A DNA stretch of 64,000 nt from Hyphomonas adhaerens MHS-3 (GCF_000685235.1 NZ_ARYH01000001.1:1798001-1862000), one strand, 5' to 3'; positions 34,023 to 43,862 are shown, counted from the first letter of the stretch. Translations and numbers: made by a program. Notes: generated by a model from the sequence alone, not told the origin.

Positions 34023-34370
34023 ATGATGGACCGCCTGCCCACACGCCTCTGGATCGAGGCCCTGATCCGCCGGGCCGAGGTGGCAGGGGCATCCGGCTTT
34101 ATCGTCCAGCATGGGGATGACTCCCGCGGCGACGTGCTCGTGAAGGTCGCGCGGCTGGACGGAACGGCGGCGGCCTACATCCCGTCAATGGGAATGGATG
34201 GCGACCGTATTTTCATGAATCTCGCTGGGCAGGGCATCGGCCCGGACGAGCGGGCTGTGGATGAGTATGTCGCCCGCGCCCGCAAACGCGACAGTGATCT
34301 TTGGGTCGTTGAAATCGAAGACAAGGAAGGGCGCCATTTCCTGACCGAACACGTCGAGGAAGGGGCCTGA
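34023..34370 (+). CDS. DUF1491 family protein
   Basis: 115 residues from ATG 34023, preceded by GGAGGAG. The sequence RLPTRLWIEALIRRAEVAGASGFIVQHGDDSRGDVLVKV and DSDLWVVEIEDKEGRHFL match the DUF1491 pattern of small alphaproteobacterial proteins, function unknown. The longer in-frame ORF from 33861 is not used, because its N-terminus overlaps the small membrane gene and has no similarity. Confidence 0.85.
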   Translation: MMDRLPTRLWIEALIRRAEVAGASGFIVQHGDDSRGDVLVKVARLDGTAAAYIPSMGMDGDRIFMNLAGQGIGPDERAVDEYVARARKRDSDLWVVEIEDKEGRHFLTEHVEEGA

Positions 34371-34418
34371 ATCCTGTTGCAGCACCGGTCAAATTCCTTT
34401 GCCTCCTGCAAGCCTGCG

Positions 34419-34435
34419 TTAACCCCTCGCTAACC
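34419..34435. promoter_or_regulatory. Candidate CtrA site
   Basis: TTAA at 34419-34422, seven bases, then CTAACC at 34430-34435. The CtrA consensus is TTAA-N7-TTAACC, so one base of the second half differs. It lies 33 to 51 bp upstream of the candidate starts of the next gene. Confidence 0.4.
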
Positions 34436-34485
34436 CCGGGCGGGCAGCTTGAAAATTGAATCAGGATATGGGGCAAGGCGGGATT

Positions 34486-34860
34486 ATGCTGTTTCTCTTG
34501 AACGAACAGATCGTCGACGTGGCGATCCCTGAAATCCACCTGTCAAAGCGCTGGAAAGTGCTGGGCTGTGGGGATCCGGGAAGCATGCGGGCGCGTGAGG
34601 CGCTGGAATTCGTTGCGCGGGTCGTGTCGGCGCATGTTCAGGAAGGCGTCGCGATGGAGGTCAGCCTCGTCGAAGACCTGGCGGCCCTGATTATCGCAAA
34701 AACAGGCGCGAATGCGGCCCTGTTCCCGGTGAAGGAGAAGCGCGTCGGCGAAGCGCGCCTGACGATCCTGCCGGAAACCATCCTCGCCAGCCTGCGCAAG
34801 CGGCACGAGCATGAAGGCCAGGCGCCGGACCTCGCACAGATCTGGCCAAAGGCCGCCTGA
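34486..34860 (+). CDS. Hypothetical protein, soluble
   Basis: 124 residues from ATG 34486; ATG 34468 is also in frame. Opens MLFLLNEQIVDVAIPEIHL; middle section AREALEFVARVVSAHVQEGVAMEVSLVEDLAALIIAKTGANAALFPV. No membrane helix or known domain seen. The compact alpha/beta look and codon usage like its neighbours argue for a real gene. A possible CtrA site lies upstream. Confidence 0.68.
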   Translation: MLFLLNEQIVDVAIPEIHLSKRWKVLGCGDPGSMRAREALEFVARVVSAHVQEGVAMEVSLVEDLAALIIAKTGANAALFPVKEKRVGEARLTILPETILASLRKRHEHEGQAPDLAQIWPKAA

Positions 34861-34954
34861 CGCACCGCCGGAAAACCGCAGCCTGATACCGGCCCTTCTA
34901 TATGCGGCCCAAATCGGCTAGGGGCTCGGCCTGGAAAACACGAGCCGTTTCAAT

Positions 34955-36553
34955 ATGTCCCACGCTGCAGAAGCCGCCCGCCGGCGGACCTTCGCCATCA
35001 TTTCACACCCTGATGCGGGCAAGACCACGCTGACGGAGAACCTGCTTCTGGCGGGTGGCGCCATCCGTGCGGCCGGGGAAGTCGCGGCGCGCGGTGAAGC
35101 GCGGCGCACAACGTCCGACTGGATGAAGATCGAGCGCGACCGCGGCATCTCCGTCTCGGCCTCCGTCATGACGTTCGAGTTCGAGAACCTCGTCTTCAAC
35201 CTGCTCGACACGCCGGGCCACGAAGACTTCTCCGAAGACACCTATCGCACGCTGACTGCGGCTGACTGCGCCGTCATGGTGCTGGACGCCGCAAAAGGCA
35301 TCGAGCCGCAGACGCTGAAGCTGTTTGAAGTCTGCCGCCTGCGCGACATCCCGATCGTGACCTTCATCAACAAGATGGACCGCGAGGCGCAGGATCCGAT
35401 CGCCCTTCTGGATGAAGTACAGGAAAAGCTGCAATTGGATACGGCGCCGCTTTACTGGCCCGCTGCCAGCGGCCAGCGCTTCTCCGGCATGGTCGATCTT
35501 GCGACCAATGAACTGATCCAGTTCGAACGCCGCCCCGGCGAAGCGCCGAAAATCGGGGCCGCGCCGCGTATTGCGGCAGACGAGTCGACGCTTCAGGCAA
35601 ACCTCGACGAGAGCGTCTATGGCGAACTGGCCGAAGGCAGGGAGATGGCCACGGGACTGCTGCCGGAATTCGACAAGGAAGCCTTCCTTGGCGGGCACAT
35701 GACGCCGGTCGTATTCGGTTCGGCCCTGCGCCATTTCGGTGTTCTGGAACTGCTCCGCACCCTGCATGCCTATGCACCGCCGCCGCGTGACCAGAAAGCC
35801 GAGAAAAAAGGCGAGCCGATCATCGTCCATGCTGGCGACAAGTCGGTGGCGGGTTTCGTCTTCAAGATTCAGGCGAACATGGATCCGAACCACCGCGACC
35901 GCGTGGCGTTCCTTCGTCTGTGCTCTGGCGAGTTCAAGCGCGGCATGCGTCTGAAGACGGCAGGCGGCAAGCAGCTGAACATCCACAATCCGATGATGTT
36001 CCTTGCGCAGGATCGCGAGATCGCCGAGACGGCCTATGCCGGTGACGTGATCGGCGTGCCGAACCATGGCCAGCTGCGCGTCGGCGACAGCCTGTCGGAG
36101 ACTGGCGACATCAAGTTCGCGGGCATTCCCAACTTTGCGCCGGAATTGCTGCGCCGCGCCCGCGTCAAAGATCCAATGAAAGCAAAGCATTTGCGCAAGG
36201 CCCTCGAAAGCCTCGCGGAAGAGGGCGTTACCCAGCTGTTCAAGCCGGCCATCGGGTCCGACATGATCGTCGGCGCCGTCGGTCAGCTCCAGTTCGAAGT
36301 GATGACCGAGCGTGTGGCGGCGGAATATAATCTGGAAGTCGTGTTCGAACCCGCGCCCTATAATGTGGCGCGCTGGCTCTCATGTGACGATCCGAAAGTG
36401 CTGGAAGCGTTCCTGGACAAGAACAAGTCCACGTCCGGCACGGACCTCGATGATGCGCCGGTCTATCTCGCCAAGAATGCGTGGGATGTCGGCTACGCTC
36501 AGGAAAAGAATCCGGACATCCGCTTCACGGCCACGAAAGAGCGCTCGCTCTAG
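34955..36553 (+). CDS. prfC: Peptide chain release factor 3
   Basis: 532 residues. Translational GTPase motifs: SHPDAGKTT near 17-25, the RGISV switch I, DTPGHEDFSED (switch II) and NKMD. The DWM-x-IE-x-DRGISV stretch and the length identify RF3 rather than EF-G or LepA. It recycles RF1 and RF2 after termination. Start ATG 34955. Expressed alone; the convergent PAN gene stops seven bases from its end. Confidence 0.97.
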   Translation: MSHAAEAARRRTFAIISHPDAGKTTLTENLLLAGGAIRAAGEVAARGEARRTTSDWMKIERDRGISVSASVMTFEFENLVFNLLDTPGHEDFSEDTYRTLTAADCAVMVLDAAKGIEPQTLKLFEVCRLRDIPIVTFINKMDREAQDPIALLDEVQEKLQLDTAPLYWPAASGQRFSGMVDLATNELIQFERRPGEAPKIGAAPRIAADESTLQANLDESVYGELAEGREMATGLLPEFDKEAFLGGHMTPVVFGSALRHFGVLELLRTLHAYAPPPRDQKAEKKGEPIIVHAGDKSVAGFVFKIQANMDPNHRDRVAFLRLCSGEFKRGMRLKTAGGKQLNIHNPMMFLAQDREIAETAYAGDVIGVPNHGQLRVGDSLSETGDIKFAGIPNFAPELLRRARVKDPMKAKHLRKALESLAEEGVTQLFKPAIGSDMIVGAVGQLQFEVMTERVAAEYNLEVVFEPAPYNVARWLSCDDPKVLEAFLDKNKSTSGTDLDDAPVYLAKNAWDVGYAQEKNPDIRFTATKERSL

Positions 36554-36559
36554 GGGCCG

Positions 36560-36961
36560 TTACTCGCTTTCGGGGCCGCCTTCGAGTTCAGGCTTCGGCT
36601 CCGGGATGAACTTCGCCGCAAGTGTGGGCGAAACGCCGGATGTTGCGAGCGGGTCCGGCCGGGCCTTGCCGCCGCCGCGCTTCAGTTCGCAGCGGGCATC
36701 GGCGCCTTCGAAGGTCGCGACATAGCTCCACGCGACGCATTGCGCATCGCCTGCGCAGCTCGTCTGGCAGGCCGAGGCCGTCTCAACGGGCATGACGGAA
36801 TAGGTGGCGCCAAAGCGATAGACGCCAGCCTCCTGTCCTTTGACCGGTTCAGGCTTGTCAGGTTTCATGCTGGGGGTGTCCGCGAAAGCCGGGGCTGCCA
36901 GCAGGACAATCGCGCTCGAGGCGGCAAGAAGGGGTACCAGGCGCATGGGCGTCGTCTCCAT
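36560..36961 (-). CDS. Exported PAN/Apple-domain-like protein
   Basis: 133 residues (ATG 36961; ATG 36946 also possible, with GGAG nine bases upstream). A signal peptide ends at PAFADT. The cysteine pattern ACQTSCAGDAQCVAWSYV with CELKRGG resembles a PAN_4/apple domain, which binds protein or carbohydrate. The C-terminus is proline- and glutamate-rich. Role unknown; secreted. Confidence 0.68.
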   Translation of the reverse strand: METTPMRLVPLLAASSAIVLLAAPAFADTPSMKPDKPEPVKGQEAGVYRFGATYSVMPVETASACQTSCAGDAQCVAWSYVATFEGADARCELKRGGGKARPDPLATSGVSPTLAAKFIPEPKPELEGGPESE

Positions 36962-37029
36962 CTAACGGGCCCAGCTTAGTAAGACCTGCTTAATGAAGTG
37001 TTCGCCGCCGCCCGAACATTTTGGCCCGT

Positions 37030-38853
37030 TTATCTGGCAAGCGTTTCGCGCTTTTCCTCGATTTCCAGCCATTCCATTTCGGCCATGTCTAGCTCTTCGC
37101 GCGCGGTGCCGACACGGGTGGACTTTTTGTTGAACGCCTCCGCATCGCGGGCATAGAGATCAGGATCGGCCATGTCCTGTTCCAGCTTTGCGATTTCGGC
37201 CTGAAGCTTCGGGATCAGCGCGTCCAGTTCTTTCTGGCGATGCTCGTCCTTGAAGGAGAGTTTCGTCTGAGGTTTCGGGCGTTGTGTATTGTCTGTCTTC
37301 GGTTTTTCTGCCTTCGGAGTATCCTCTGCCCGCCTGCGCCGGAAGCCTTTCAGCTGCTCCTGCGCATCGCTCCACCCGCCGGCGGTGATGATCCAGTCGC
37401 CGTCGCCAACCGGACACAGGCAGCTCGTGACGGTGGCATCGAGAAAGGCCCGGTCGTGGCTGACGAGGATCAGCGTGCCCTCATAGCCGAGCAGCATGTC
37501 CTCCAGAAGGTCCAGCGTCTGCATGTCGAGATCATTGGTCGGTTCGTCCATCACCAGCAGGTTCGAGGGCCGGGCAAGCCCGATGGCGAGCGCAAGCCGG
37601 TTGCGTTCCCCGCCGGAGAGGGCGCCGACCGGCTGGCGCAACTGATCCGGCGCGAACAGGAAGTCCTTGGCATAAGCCGCGACATGCCGCTGGCGGCCCT
37701 GTACCATGATCGAGTCACCCCCATTCGGGGCGAGGGCTTCCCAGATCGTGTCCTTCGGGTTCAGCGTCTCACGCGTCTGGTCCTGATAGGTGACCTGCAG
37801 CGTCTTCGAATGCTTCACGCTGCCGCTGTCCGGCTCGATTCGTCCGAGGAGGAGTTTCACCAGGGTCGTCTTGCCGACGCCGTTCGGCCCGATAATGCCG
37901 ATCCGGTCGCCGCGCAGGATTTTGATCGACAGATCATTGACCAGGGTAAGGGGGCCGTCCGGGCCATCATAGGCCTTGGTCAAGTGACGCGCCTCGATCA
38001 CTTTCTTGCTCATCGAGTCCCCGGCATCGACGCTGAGGTCGGCCGTGGCTTTCCGGTCCTGCAGGGCGGAACGCATCTGCGCGTGTTCTGCGCGCAGGTC
38101 TTTCAGCTTTGCGAGACGGCCCTGATTCCGTTTGCGGCGCCCGGTCACGCCGCGGGCCAGCCAGTGCTGTTCGTCCTTCAGGTGCGTCGTCATCCGGCGC
38201 AGCTGGCGTTCTTCTTCCACCTCGATCTGTTCGGCCCATTCGTCGAACTTCACATAGCCATCGGGGCTCTTCAGCACCTTGCCCTGGCGCAGCCACAGCG
38301 TGTTGGTGGAGATGTTCTCCAGGAAGCGCCGGTCGTGGCTGACGACCAGCACGACGCCGTTGAAGCTTTTGAGGCGTGCCTCCAGCTGTTCGATCATCGG
38401 CACGTCAAGATGGTTGGTCGGCTCGTCCAGCAGCAGCACGTCCGGATCGGCCGCGAAGGCCTTGGCGAGGGCTGCCCGGCGCAGCTGGCCGCCGGAAAGC
38501 GTGGCCGGGTCTGCGTCTGCCTCGACACCAAACTCCATCAATTCGGCTTCGGCCATATAGGACGCCCCATCGAGGCCTTCGCTGGTATAGGCAAGCACCG
38601 TGTCGAAACCGGCAAGGTCCGGTTCCTGCGCGACACTGGCGAATGTGATGCCCGGCTGGCGCCAGACATCGCCGCTATCGGCCTCGACCCGCTCGGAGAT
38701 GATTTTCATCAGCGTGGACTTGCCCGCGCCATTCCGGCCCACCAGCGCGACGCGCTCGCCCTTGGACAGCGAGAAGCTGACCCCGGTGAAAAGGGGCTTG
38801 CCTCCGAAGGAGAGGCGGACATCGGTGAGGGTAATCAGCGGGGGCGCGGCCAT
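37030..38853 (-). CDS. uup: ABC-F ATPase, Uup-like
   Basis: 607 residues with two ABC domains: Walker A GRNGAGKS near 38-45 and GPNGVGKT near 317-324, signatures LSGGQLRR and LSGGERNR, Walker B LLLDEPTNHLD and LVMDEPTNDLD. A linker of about 80 residues and a C-terminal coiled coil (KELDALIPKLQAEIAKLEQDMADP) match Uup, which acts on ribosomes or branched DNA. No membrane helix. The gene is divergent from the TauD gene by 109 bp. Confidence 0.93.
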   Translation of the reverse strand: MAAPPLITLTDVRLSFGGKPLFTGVSFSLSKGERVALVGRNGAGKSTLMKIISERVEADSGDVWRQPGITFASVAQEPDLAGFDTVLAYTSEGLDGASYMAEAELMEFGVEADADPATLSGGQLRRAALAKAFAADPDVLLLDEPTNHLDVPMIEQLEARLKSFNGVVLVVSHDRRFLENISTNTLWLRQGKVLKSPDGYVKFDEWAEQIEVEEERQLRRMTTHLKDEQHWLARGVTGRRKRNQGRLAKLKDLRAEHAQMRSALQDRKATADLSVDAGDSMSKKVIEARHLTKAYDGPDGPLTLVNDLSIKILRGDRIGIIGPNGVGKTTLVKLLLGRIEPDSGSVKHSKTLQVTYQDQTRETLNPKDTIWEALAPNGGDSIMVQGRQRHVAAYAKDFLFAPDQLRQPVGALSGGERNRLALAIGLARPSNLLVMDEPTNDLDMQTLDLLEDMLLGYEGTLILVSHDRAFLDATVTSCLCPVGDGDWIITAGGWSDAQEQLKGFRRRRAEDTPKAEKPKTDNTQRPKPQTKLSFKDEHRQKELDALIPKLQAEIAKLEQDMADPDLYARDAEAFNKKSTRVGTAREELDMAEMEWLEIEEKRETLAR

Positions 38854-38962
38854 GCGCGCGATGTAGCGTGCGCGGGGGCGTGGCGCTAGGGGGCGGCACC
38901 AGCGTTTCCCGCCGGCAGAGGACCTGCTACACTTGCGAAAAATATAATCTGGAGGAAACGGT

Positions 38963-39817
38963 ATGGCCTATTCGGAGAATGAGACCGCATTCACGCAATT
39001 TGAGGCTCGCCGCCTCTCGCCCGCCATCGGCGCGGAACTGATCGGGGCGGACCTGACTACCCCCACGGATACACTGGTTTCCGAAGTGCGTGCGGCGCTG
39101 CTGCGCTATCAGGTCGTCTTTTTCCGGGATCAGGACATCACCCGCCAGCAGCACATTGCCTTTGCCCGCAAGTTCGGGGAGCTGGAAATCCACCCGGCCA
39201 CACCGAAGGAACAGCCGGACCGCGAAGTCCTCCGCATTGCGCACGGGCCCAATTCGCGCGGCATCGAGAATTCCTGGCACTCGGACGTCACCTGGCGGGA
39301 GGCCCCGTCGCTTGGCTCCATCCTGCGGGCCATTGAGTTGCCGGAGGTGGGCGGCGATACGCTCTTCTCCAACATGGTAATGGCCTATGAGGACCTGGAT
39401 GATGGCCTGAAAGAGCGGCTGTGCCAGATGACGGCCGTGCACGACATCGCCCGTGTGTTCGCCAAGCGCCTGAACAAAGACCCGACCGAACTTCACGACA
39501 AATACCCGCCGATGGAGCATCCCGTCATCCGGACCCATCCCGAGACGGGGCAGCGGCTGCTCTACGCCAACACCGCGTTCACGGATCACATCAAGGGCAT
39601 GGACCGCAAGGAGAGCGACGATCTGTTGAAATATCTCTATTCCCGCGCGGCCATTCCGGAATACCAGTGCCGTTTCCGCTGGGCACCGGGCTCGCTCGCC
39701 TTCTGGGACAATCGCGCCTGCCAGCACTATGCGGCCAGCGACTATTTCCCGAACGTCCGCATCATGGAACGTGTCACCATCGCGGGCGACCGGCCGTATT
39801 TCAAAGCGGCCGCCTAA
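38963..39817 (+). CDS. TauD/TfdA-family Fe(II)/2-oxoglutarate dioxygenase
   Basis: 284 residues. The facial triad is H106, D108 (WHSDVTW) and H255 (NRACQHYAASDY), and R266/R270 lie where the 2-oxoglutarate-binding arginine is expected. The opening RLSPAIGAELIGADL is the TauD-type N-terminus. It probably releases sulfite from an organosulfonate or hydroxylates a similar acid, but no ssu or tau gene is adjacent, so the substrate is open. The 3' end overlaps the convergent rRNA pseudouridine synthase by 4 nt. Confidence 0.9.
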   Translation: MAYSENETAFTQFEARRLSPAIGAELIGADLTTPTDTLVSEVRAALLRYQVVFFRDQDITRQQHIAFARKFGELEIHPATPKEQPDREVLRIAHGPNSRGIENSWHSDVTWREAPSLGSILRAIELPEVGGDTLFSNMVMAYEDLDDGLKERLCQMTAVHDIARVFAKRLNKDPTELHDKYPPMEHPVIRTHPETGQRLLYANTAFTDHIKGMDRKESDDLLKYLYSRAAIPEYQCRFRWAPGSLAFWDNRACQHYAASDYFPNVRIMERVTIAGDRPYFKAAA

Positions 39818-40485
39818 CCGAGGGAGGCAACTTCTTCTGCCGTCAGAAGGCGCCATTCGCCCTCGGGCAGGTCACCAAGCGTTAGCGGGCCGAAGGCGGC
39901 GCGGTGGAGCGCTTCGACATGATTGCCGGCAGCGGCGAACATGCGGCGCACCTGGTGGTAGCGGCCTTCGGTGATTGTGAGGCGGGCCGTGCGTTCGCCG
40001 GTCACTTCGAGCTGCGCCGGCAGCAGCGGCTTGTCTTCGCCGCGCAGCATCAGCGTGCCACTGGCAAACAGATCGGCCTCGTGCCCTTCCAGCGGGCGGG
40101 CGAGGGTGGCTTCATACGTCTTCGGCAGGTCTGACTTCGGTGAGATCAGCCGGTGCAACAGCTTCCCATCATCCGTAAACAGAAGGAGTCCGGTCGTGTC
40201 CGCGTCGAGGCGTCCGACGCTGGAGAGGGGCGGGTCCCGGAGCAGGAAGCGCGGTGGTAACAATTCATAGACCAGCCGGCCCTGATCGGCGCGGGAACAG
40301 GTGAAGCCGGCAGGCTTGTTCATCAGGATGACCATGCCGGGCGGCGGGTCCAGCGGCTCGCCATCGAAGCGCAGGTCTTCGCCTTGGCCGGTCACGCGGC
40401 CGCGGCGGATGGCGGCCTCCATCTCCCTGCGGCTGCCATAGCCGAGATGGGCAAGGTATTTGGCGAGCTGGCGGTCTTCCTTCAT
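39814..40485 (-). CDS. RsuA-type rRNA pseudouridine synthase
   Basis: 223 residues from ATG 40485. An N-terminal S4-like segment (RQLAKYLAHLGYGSRREMEAAIRRGRV) is followed by the catalytic VGRLDADTTGLLLFTDDG, where D in GRLD is the nucleophile. The C-terminal EGRYHQVRRMFAAAGNHVEALHR is the RsuA/RluBEF signature. It most likely modifies 16S rRNA U516. It lies 10 bp downstream of the methyltransferase gene, in the same minus-strand run. Confidence 0.92.
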   Translation of the reverse strand: MKEDRQLAKYLAHLGYGSRREMEAAIRRGRVTGQGEDLRFDGEPLDPPPGMVILMNKPAGFTCSRADQGRLVYELLPPRFLLRDPPLSSVGRLDADTTGLLLFTDDGKLLHRLISPKSDLPKTYEATLARPLEGHEADLFASGTLMLRGEDKPLLPAQLEVTGERTARLTITEGRYHQVRRMFAAAGNHVEALHRAAFGPLTLGDLPEGEWRLLTAEEVASLG

Positions 40486-40495
40486 CGCCCGCGCT

Positions 40496-41533
40496 CTACC
40501 TTTTCCGCTTCGGCTTCTCGGCCTTGATGATCTTGTAGCCGCCTTCGTCTTCCAGCATCTCGTGAGATTTGAAGCACTCGCTGAGCACGCTCTCATAGGG
40601 CAGGTGCCGATTGCCCACGAGCCAGAGCGTGCCGCCGGTCTTCAAGGCGCCGGCCACCGCACGGATGAAATCCTGCCCGAGCGATGTGCTGTCGGCCCGG
40701 CCCGTGTGGAAGGGTGGGTTCATGACGGCAAAGTCGAACTCCGCTTTGGGCGCGTCCTTCGTGACGTCAGCCCAGTGGCTCGTCCAGTTGGTGAAGCCTT
40801 CGAGGTTCTTTTTCTGGCAGGCGAGCGCGCGATACTCCGCTTCGAACAGGGTCATGCTTTCGACATGCGGGCAGTTCGCGAGAACTTCGCGGGAGAGAAA
40901 GCCCTGGCCAGCGCCGAAGTCGGCCCCGCGTCCGCGGATCCATTCCGGCACGCTGTCGGCCAGCAATTCGCTGCCTGCATCGACGCGGTCCCAGCTGAAC
41001 AGGCCCGGCTGGCTCCACAGGGCGCCGCCGTCGACTTGCTGAGGTGTATCGAAGGCGATCCACTCATCCGCCAGCTGAGCGTTCCAGTCTTCGGTCTTTA
41101 CGGCCCAGAAGGCTCGGCATTTGTGTTTCGACAGGCTTTGCGTTTCCCCGGCGAGCTCTGCGAGGATCTTTTCGCCCGTCTTGGCGCCCAGCGTATTTGG
41201 CAGGCTGGCGACCACGACGCCGCCGACGGGGGCATCGCGCATGGCGCGGGCAAACAAGGCGCGGGTCTCGTCCCGCTGGCGGGGCGGCATGATGATGGTC
41301 AGGGCGGCCGGGGGGAAGCTTTCCGCCTCTGGCGGCAGGACGGCGAACCCGGCGGCTTTCAGGGCGTCATGATCCGGCTTGAAACTGTTCTGGCAGGTCA
41401 GGCGGTCTTTCGGCAGCTGCATCAGGAAGGGCACGGCCTCGGCCCGCAGGCAGAGGATGGCGCCCGTTTCCGGCAACAGGTCAGCCTCTTCAAAGGCAAG
41501 GGAAAGCGTATCGAAAACAACGGTGTCAAACAT
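40496..41533 (-). CDS. RsmC/RlmG-type rRNA guanine N2-methyltransferase
   Basis: 345 residues, with a degenerate N-terminal half and a SAM-dependent C-terminal half. SAM motif I reads ADFGAGQGFLS and the target-base motif IV is NPPFHTG at about 271-277; this N-P-P-F is typical of N2-guanine methyltransferases such as RsmC. It is 52 bp downstream of the PBP gene. I cannot choose between RsmC and RlmG. Confidence 0.87.
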   Translation of the reverse strand: MFDTVVFDTLSLAFEEADLLPETGAILCLRAEAVPFLMQLPKDRLTCQNSFKPDHDALKAAGFAVLPPEAESFPPAALTIIMPPRQRDETRALFARAMRDAPVGGVVVASLPNTLGAKTGEKILAELAGETQSLSKHKCRAFWAVKTEDWNAQLADEWIAFDTPQQVDGGALWSQPGLFSWDRVDAGSELLADSVPEWIRGRGADFGAGQGFLSREVLANCPHVESMTLFEAEYRALACQKKNLEGFTNWTSHWADVTKDAPKAEFDFAVMNPPFHTGRADSTSLGQDFIRAVAGALKTGGTLWLVGNRHLPYESVLSECFKSHEMLEDEGGYKIIKAEKPKRKR

Positions 41534-41585
41534 GGCCGCTCTCTACGCGCATGATGCCGCGCGCGCAATCGGGTGATGCGGTGAC

Positions 41586-43589
41586 TTACCGTTCGACGCG
41601 GTAACCGCTGCGCCCTGCCAGGGGCTGGCCCGCTGCGATGGAAAAGGCCTGCGACAGGCCGCGATAGAAGGCGATGCGGGCTTCGGCCTCCTCGCTGATG
41701 ACCAGGCCGCTTTCGGCGCCGATCAGGCGTTCCGGTGTCTTCCCTGCATGGGCGAGTTCCATCATGTCCGACCAGAGGTCTGCCGGAAGGCCGCCGCCGG
41801 TAACTTTCTTCATCGGTTTGTCGTCGTCATTGCCGACCCAGATGCCGCCGACATACTCCGCCGAGTATCCGATGAACCAGGCATCGCGCCAATCCTGGCT
41901 GGTGCCTGTCTTGCCTGCGACCGTCCACTTCGCGATGCGCGCCCGCTGGCCGGTGCCGATGTCGGAATTGACGACGCGGTAGAGCATCGCGTTCATGTCA
42001 CGGGAGAGGTCTTCCGAGTACACACGGTCACGCTCATAGTCCGGCCGCTCATAGAGCACCGTGCCGCGGGAATCCTCGATCTTCTCGATCAGCCACGGGT
42101 CCAGCCGCAGGCCGCCGGACTGGAACACGCCATAGGCGCGTGTCAGTTCCCAGAGGGACACTTCCTGGCTGCCGAGGGCGATGGAGGGATAGGCCTCCAG
42201 TTTCGTGGTGATGCCGAAGCGGCGCGCCGTTTCGGCCACGCGGGCAGGGCCGGACAGCTGTGTCAGTTCTACCGCAACCGTATTGATGGAGCGGGCAATC
42301 GCCTCGCTCATCGTCATCGGGCCAAGATAGGCGCTTGTATAGTTCGACGGGCTCCACTTGCCGATCGTGATCGGGGCGTCCTCGAACACGTCATAGGGGG
42401 AGTAGCCGTCCTCCAGCGCCGTGGCGTAGACGAACGGCTTGAAGCTGGAGCCTGGCTGGCGCAGGGCCTGTGTGACACGGTTGAACTCTGTCGAGGTGTA
42501 ATCGGTTCCGCCCACAAGGGCCGCGACCCGGCCGTCTTTCGCGATCAGGACAGCGGCAACCTGGCTGGCGCCTTCGGCCGCCCCGTCGCTTTCCATACGC
42601 TTGGCCAGCTGGGCGCGGATCTTCTCCTGCAGGTCGATGTCCAGCGAGACGGTGACGACGAGATCGCCCGGAATACGAGGCAGCATCGCCTTGACCCGTT
42701 CAGACACTGCATCCAGCGCATAGCCGAGCTGGGGGTCATAGGTCGGCGGCGCGATGATCGTGATGTCTTCGGCCCGGGCCTGTTCGGCTTCGGCAGGGCG
42801 AATGAAGCCGAGGTCTACCATCTGGGCCAGCACGTAATCCTGGCGCGCTTTCGCGCCTTCCAGGTTTTCCCGCAGGTTCAGTTTGGACGGGGCCTTGGGC
42901 AGGGCGGCCAGAATGGCGGCCTCCGCCACGGTCAGCTTCTGGGGCGGCTTGCCGAAATAGTAGCGCGCCGCCGCGTCGATGCCATACAGGCCGGCGCCGA
43001 AATAAACCCGGTTCAGATAGAGCGAGAGGATCTCGTCCTTGCTCATTTCTTTTTCGAGTTCGCGCGCCAGTTTCACTTCCTGCGCCTTGCGCCTCACTGT
43101 CTGGCGGCTGGTGAGGACGAGGTTCTTGATCAGCTGCTGGGTAATGGTGGAGGCACCGGAGACAGTCTCGCCCGCGCGCAAATTCGACCACGCGGCCCGG
43201 GCAATGGCGGCGTCGTCGGCCCCGTCATGTTCATAGAAGCGCTTGTCTTCGGCGGCGATGAAGGCCTGCGGCACGTATTCCGGCAGCTGGTCGACGGACG
43301 TCGCCCGGCCATAGCGGGGGCCTCGGACGTCCAGCGTATTGCCGTTATGATCGATGAATTCGATCGCCGCTTCGCGCTTTGCGCTCCAGAGCTCGGCGAT
43401 TTCGGGCAGTTTCGGCATGCCGGCATATAGCGAGCGCCATTTCCAGAATCCCCATCCACCCGCAACGAGCAGGACGACCAGAAACGCGGTCAGCGTGTAG
43501 CGCACCAGCCGGGGGTGGCGGGAGGCAAAGCCGCCGCCTGGCACCTTGATCGTCCGCCCGGCCGGGGCCTTGTTACCCTTCTGCGCCAT
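41586..43589 (-). CDS. mrcA: Class A penicillin-binding protein 1A
   Basis: 667 residues from ATG 43589. One N-terminal membrane helix at about 28-48 (LTAFLVVLLVAGGWGFW). GT51 glycosyltransferase motif AAEDKRFYEHDG has catalytic E114. The transpeptidase has S381/K384 (SSFK), SIN (ARSINTVA) and KTGTSQ. It makes glycan strands and crosslinks in the periplasm. A longer ORF start at 43799 is rejected because it adds 70 residues unlike the family. Shorter than E. coli PBP1A but usual for alphaproteobacteria. Confidence 0.94.
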   Translation of the reverse strand: MAQKGNKAPAGRTIKVPGGGFASRHPRLVRYTLTAFLVVLLVAGGWGFWKWRSLYAGMPKLPEIAELWSAKREAAIEFIDHNGNTLDVRGPRYGRATSVDQLPEYVPQAFIAAEDKRFYEHDGADDAAIARAAWSNLRAGETVSGASTITQQLIKNLVLTSRQTVRRKAQEVKLARELEKEMSKDEILSLYLNRVYFGAGLYGIDAAARYYFGKPPQKLTVAEAAILAALPKAPSKLNLRENLEGAKARQDYVLAQMVDLGFIRPAEAEQARAEDITIIAPPTYDPQLGYALDAVSERVKAMLPRIPGDLVVTVSLDIDLQEKIRAQLAKRMESDGAAEGASQVAAVLIAKDGRVAALVGGTDYTSTEFNRVTQALRQPGSSFKPFVYATALEDGYSPYDVFEDAPITIGKWSPSNYTSAYLGPMTMSEAIARSINTVAVELTQLSGPARVAETARRFGITTKLEAYPSIALGSQEVSLWELTRAYGVFQSGGLRLDPWLIEKIEDSRGTVLYERPDYERDRVYSEDLSRDMNAMLYRVVNSDIGTGQRARIAKWTVAGKTGTSQDWRDAWFIGYSAEYVGGIWVGNDDDKPMKKVTGGGLPADLWSDMMELAHAGKTPERLIGAESGLVISEEAEARIAFYRGLSQAFSIAAGQPLAGRSGYRVER

Positions 43590-43862
43590 GTTCGCCTGCC
43601 AATAGAATCGATAATTCCAGAGGGTAAATGAGAGAGGATTACGGCAGTGTGAAGGCATGCCCGGCCTGTCGTGCAGGCGGAAACCCGGAAAATTGGTATG
43701 ACCGCCCGGTCCGCCTCGAAAAGCGCACGCAAACATGCGCGACTGCCGCGACGTCATACGGGGTCTCCCGTAGTGCGAGGGGATTTTTTCTGGTTTCAAT
43801 GGAAGATGCGGAATTGCGCTTTCGGGTGGTCCGATTGCGCGCCATCAGATGGACGGAGAGCC

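Noticed and set aside
36999-37022. TGTTCG/CGAACA hairpin followed by TTTT on the plus strand
   Set aside because: No plus-strand gene reads directly into it; the stem is short. It could only catch read-through from prfC.
37240-38889. 549-residue plus-strand ORF opposite uup
   Set aside because: Antisense shadow; uup has two complete ABC domains.
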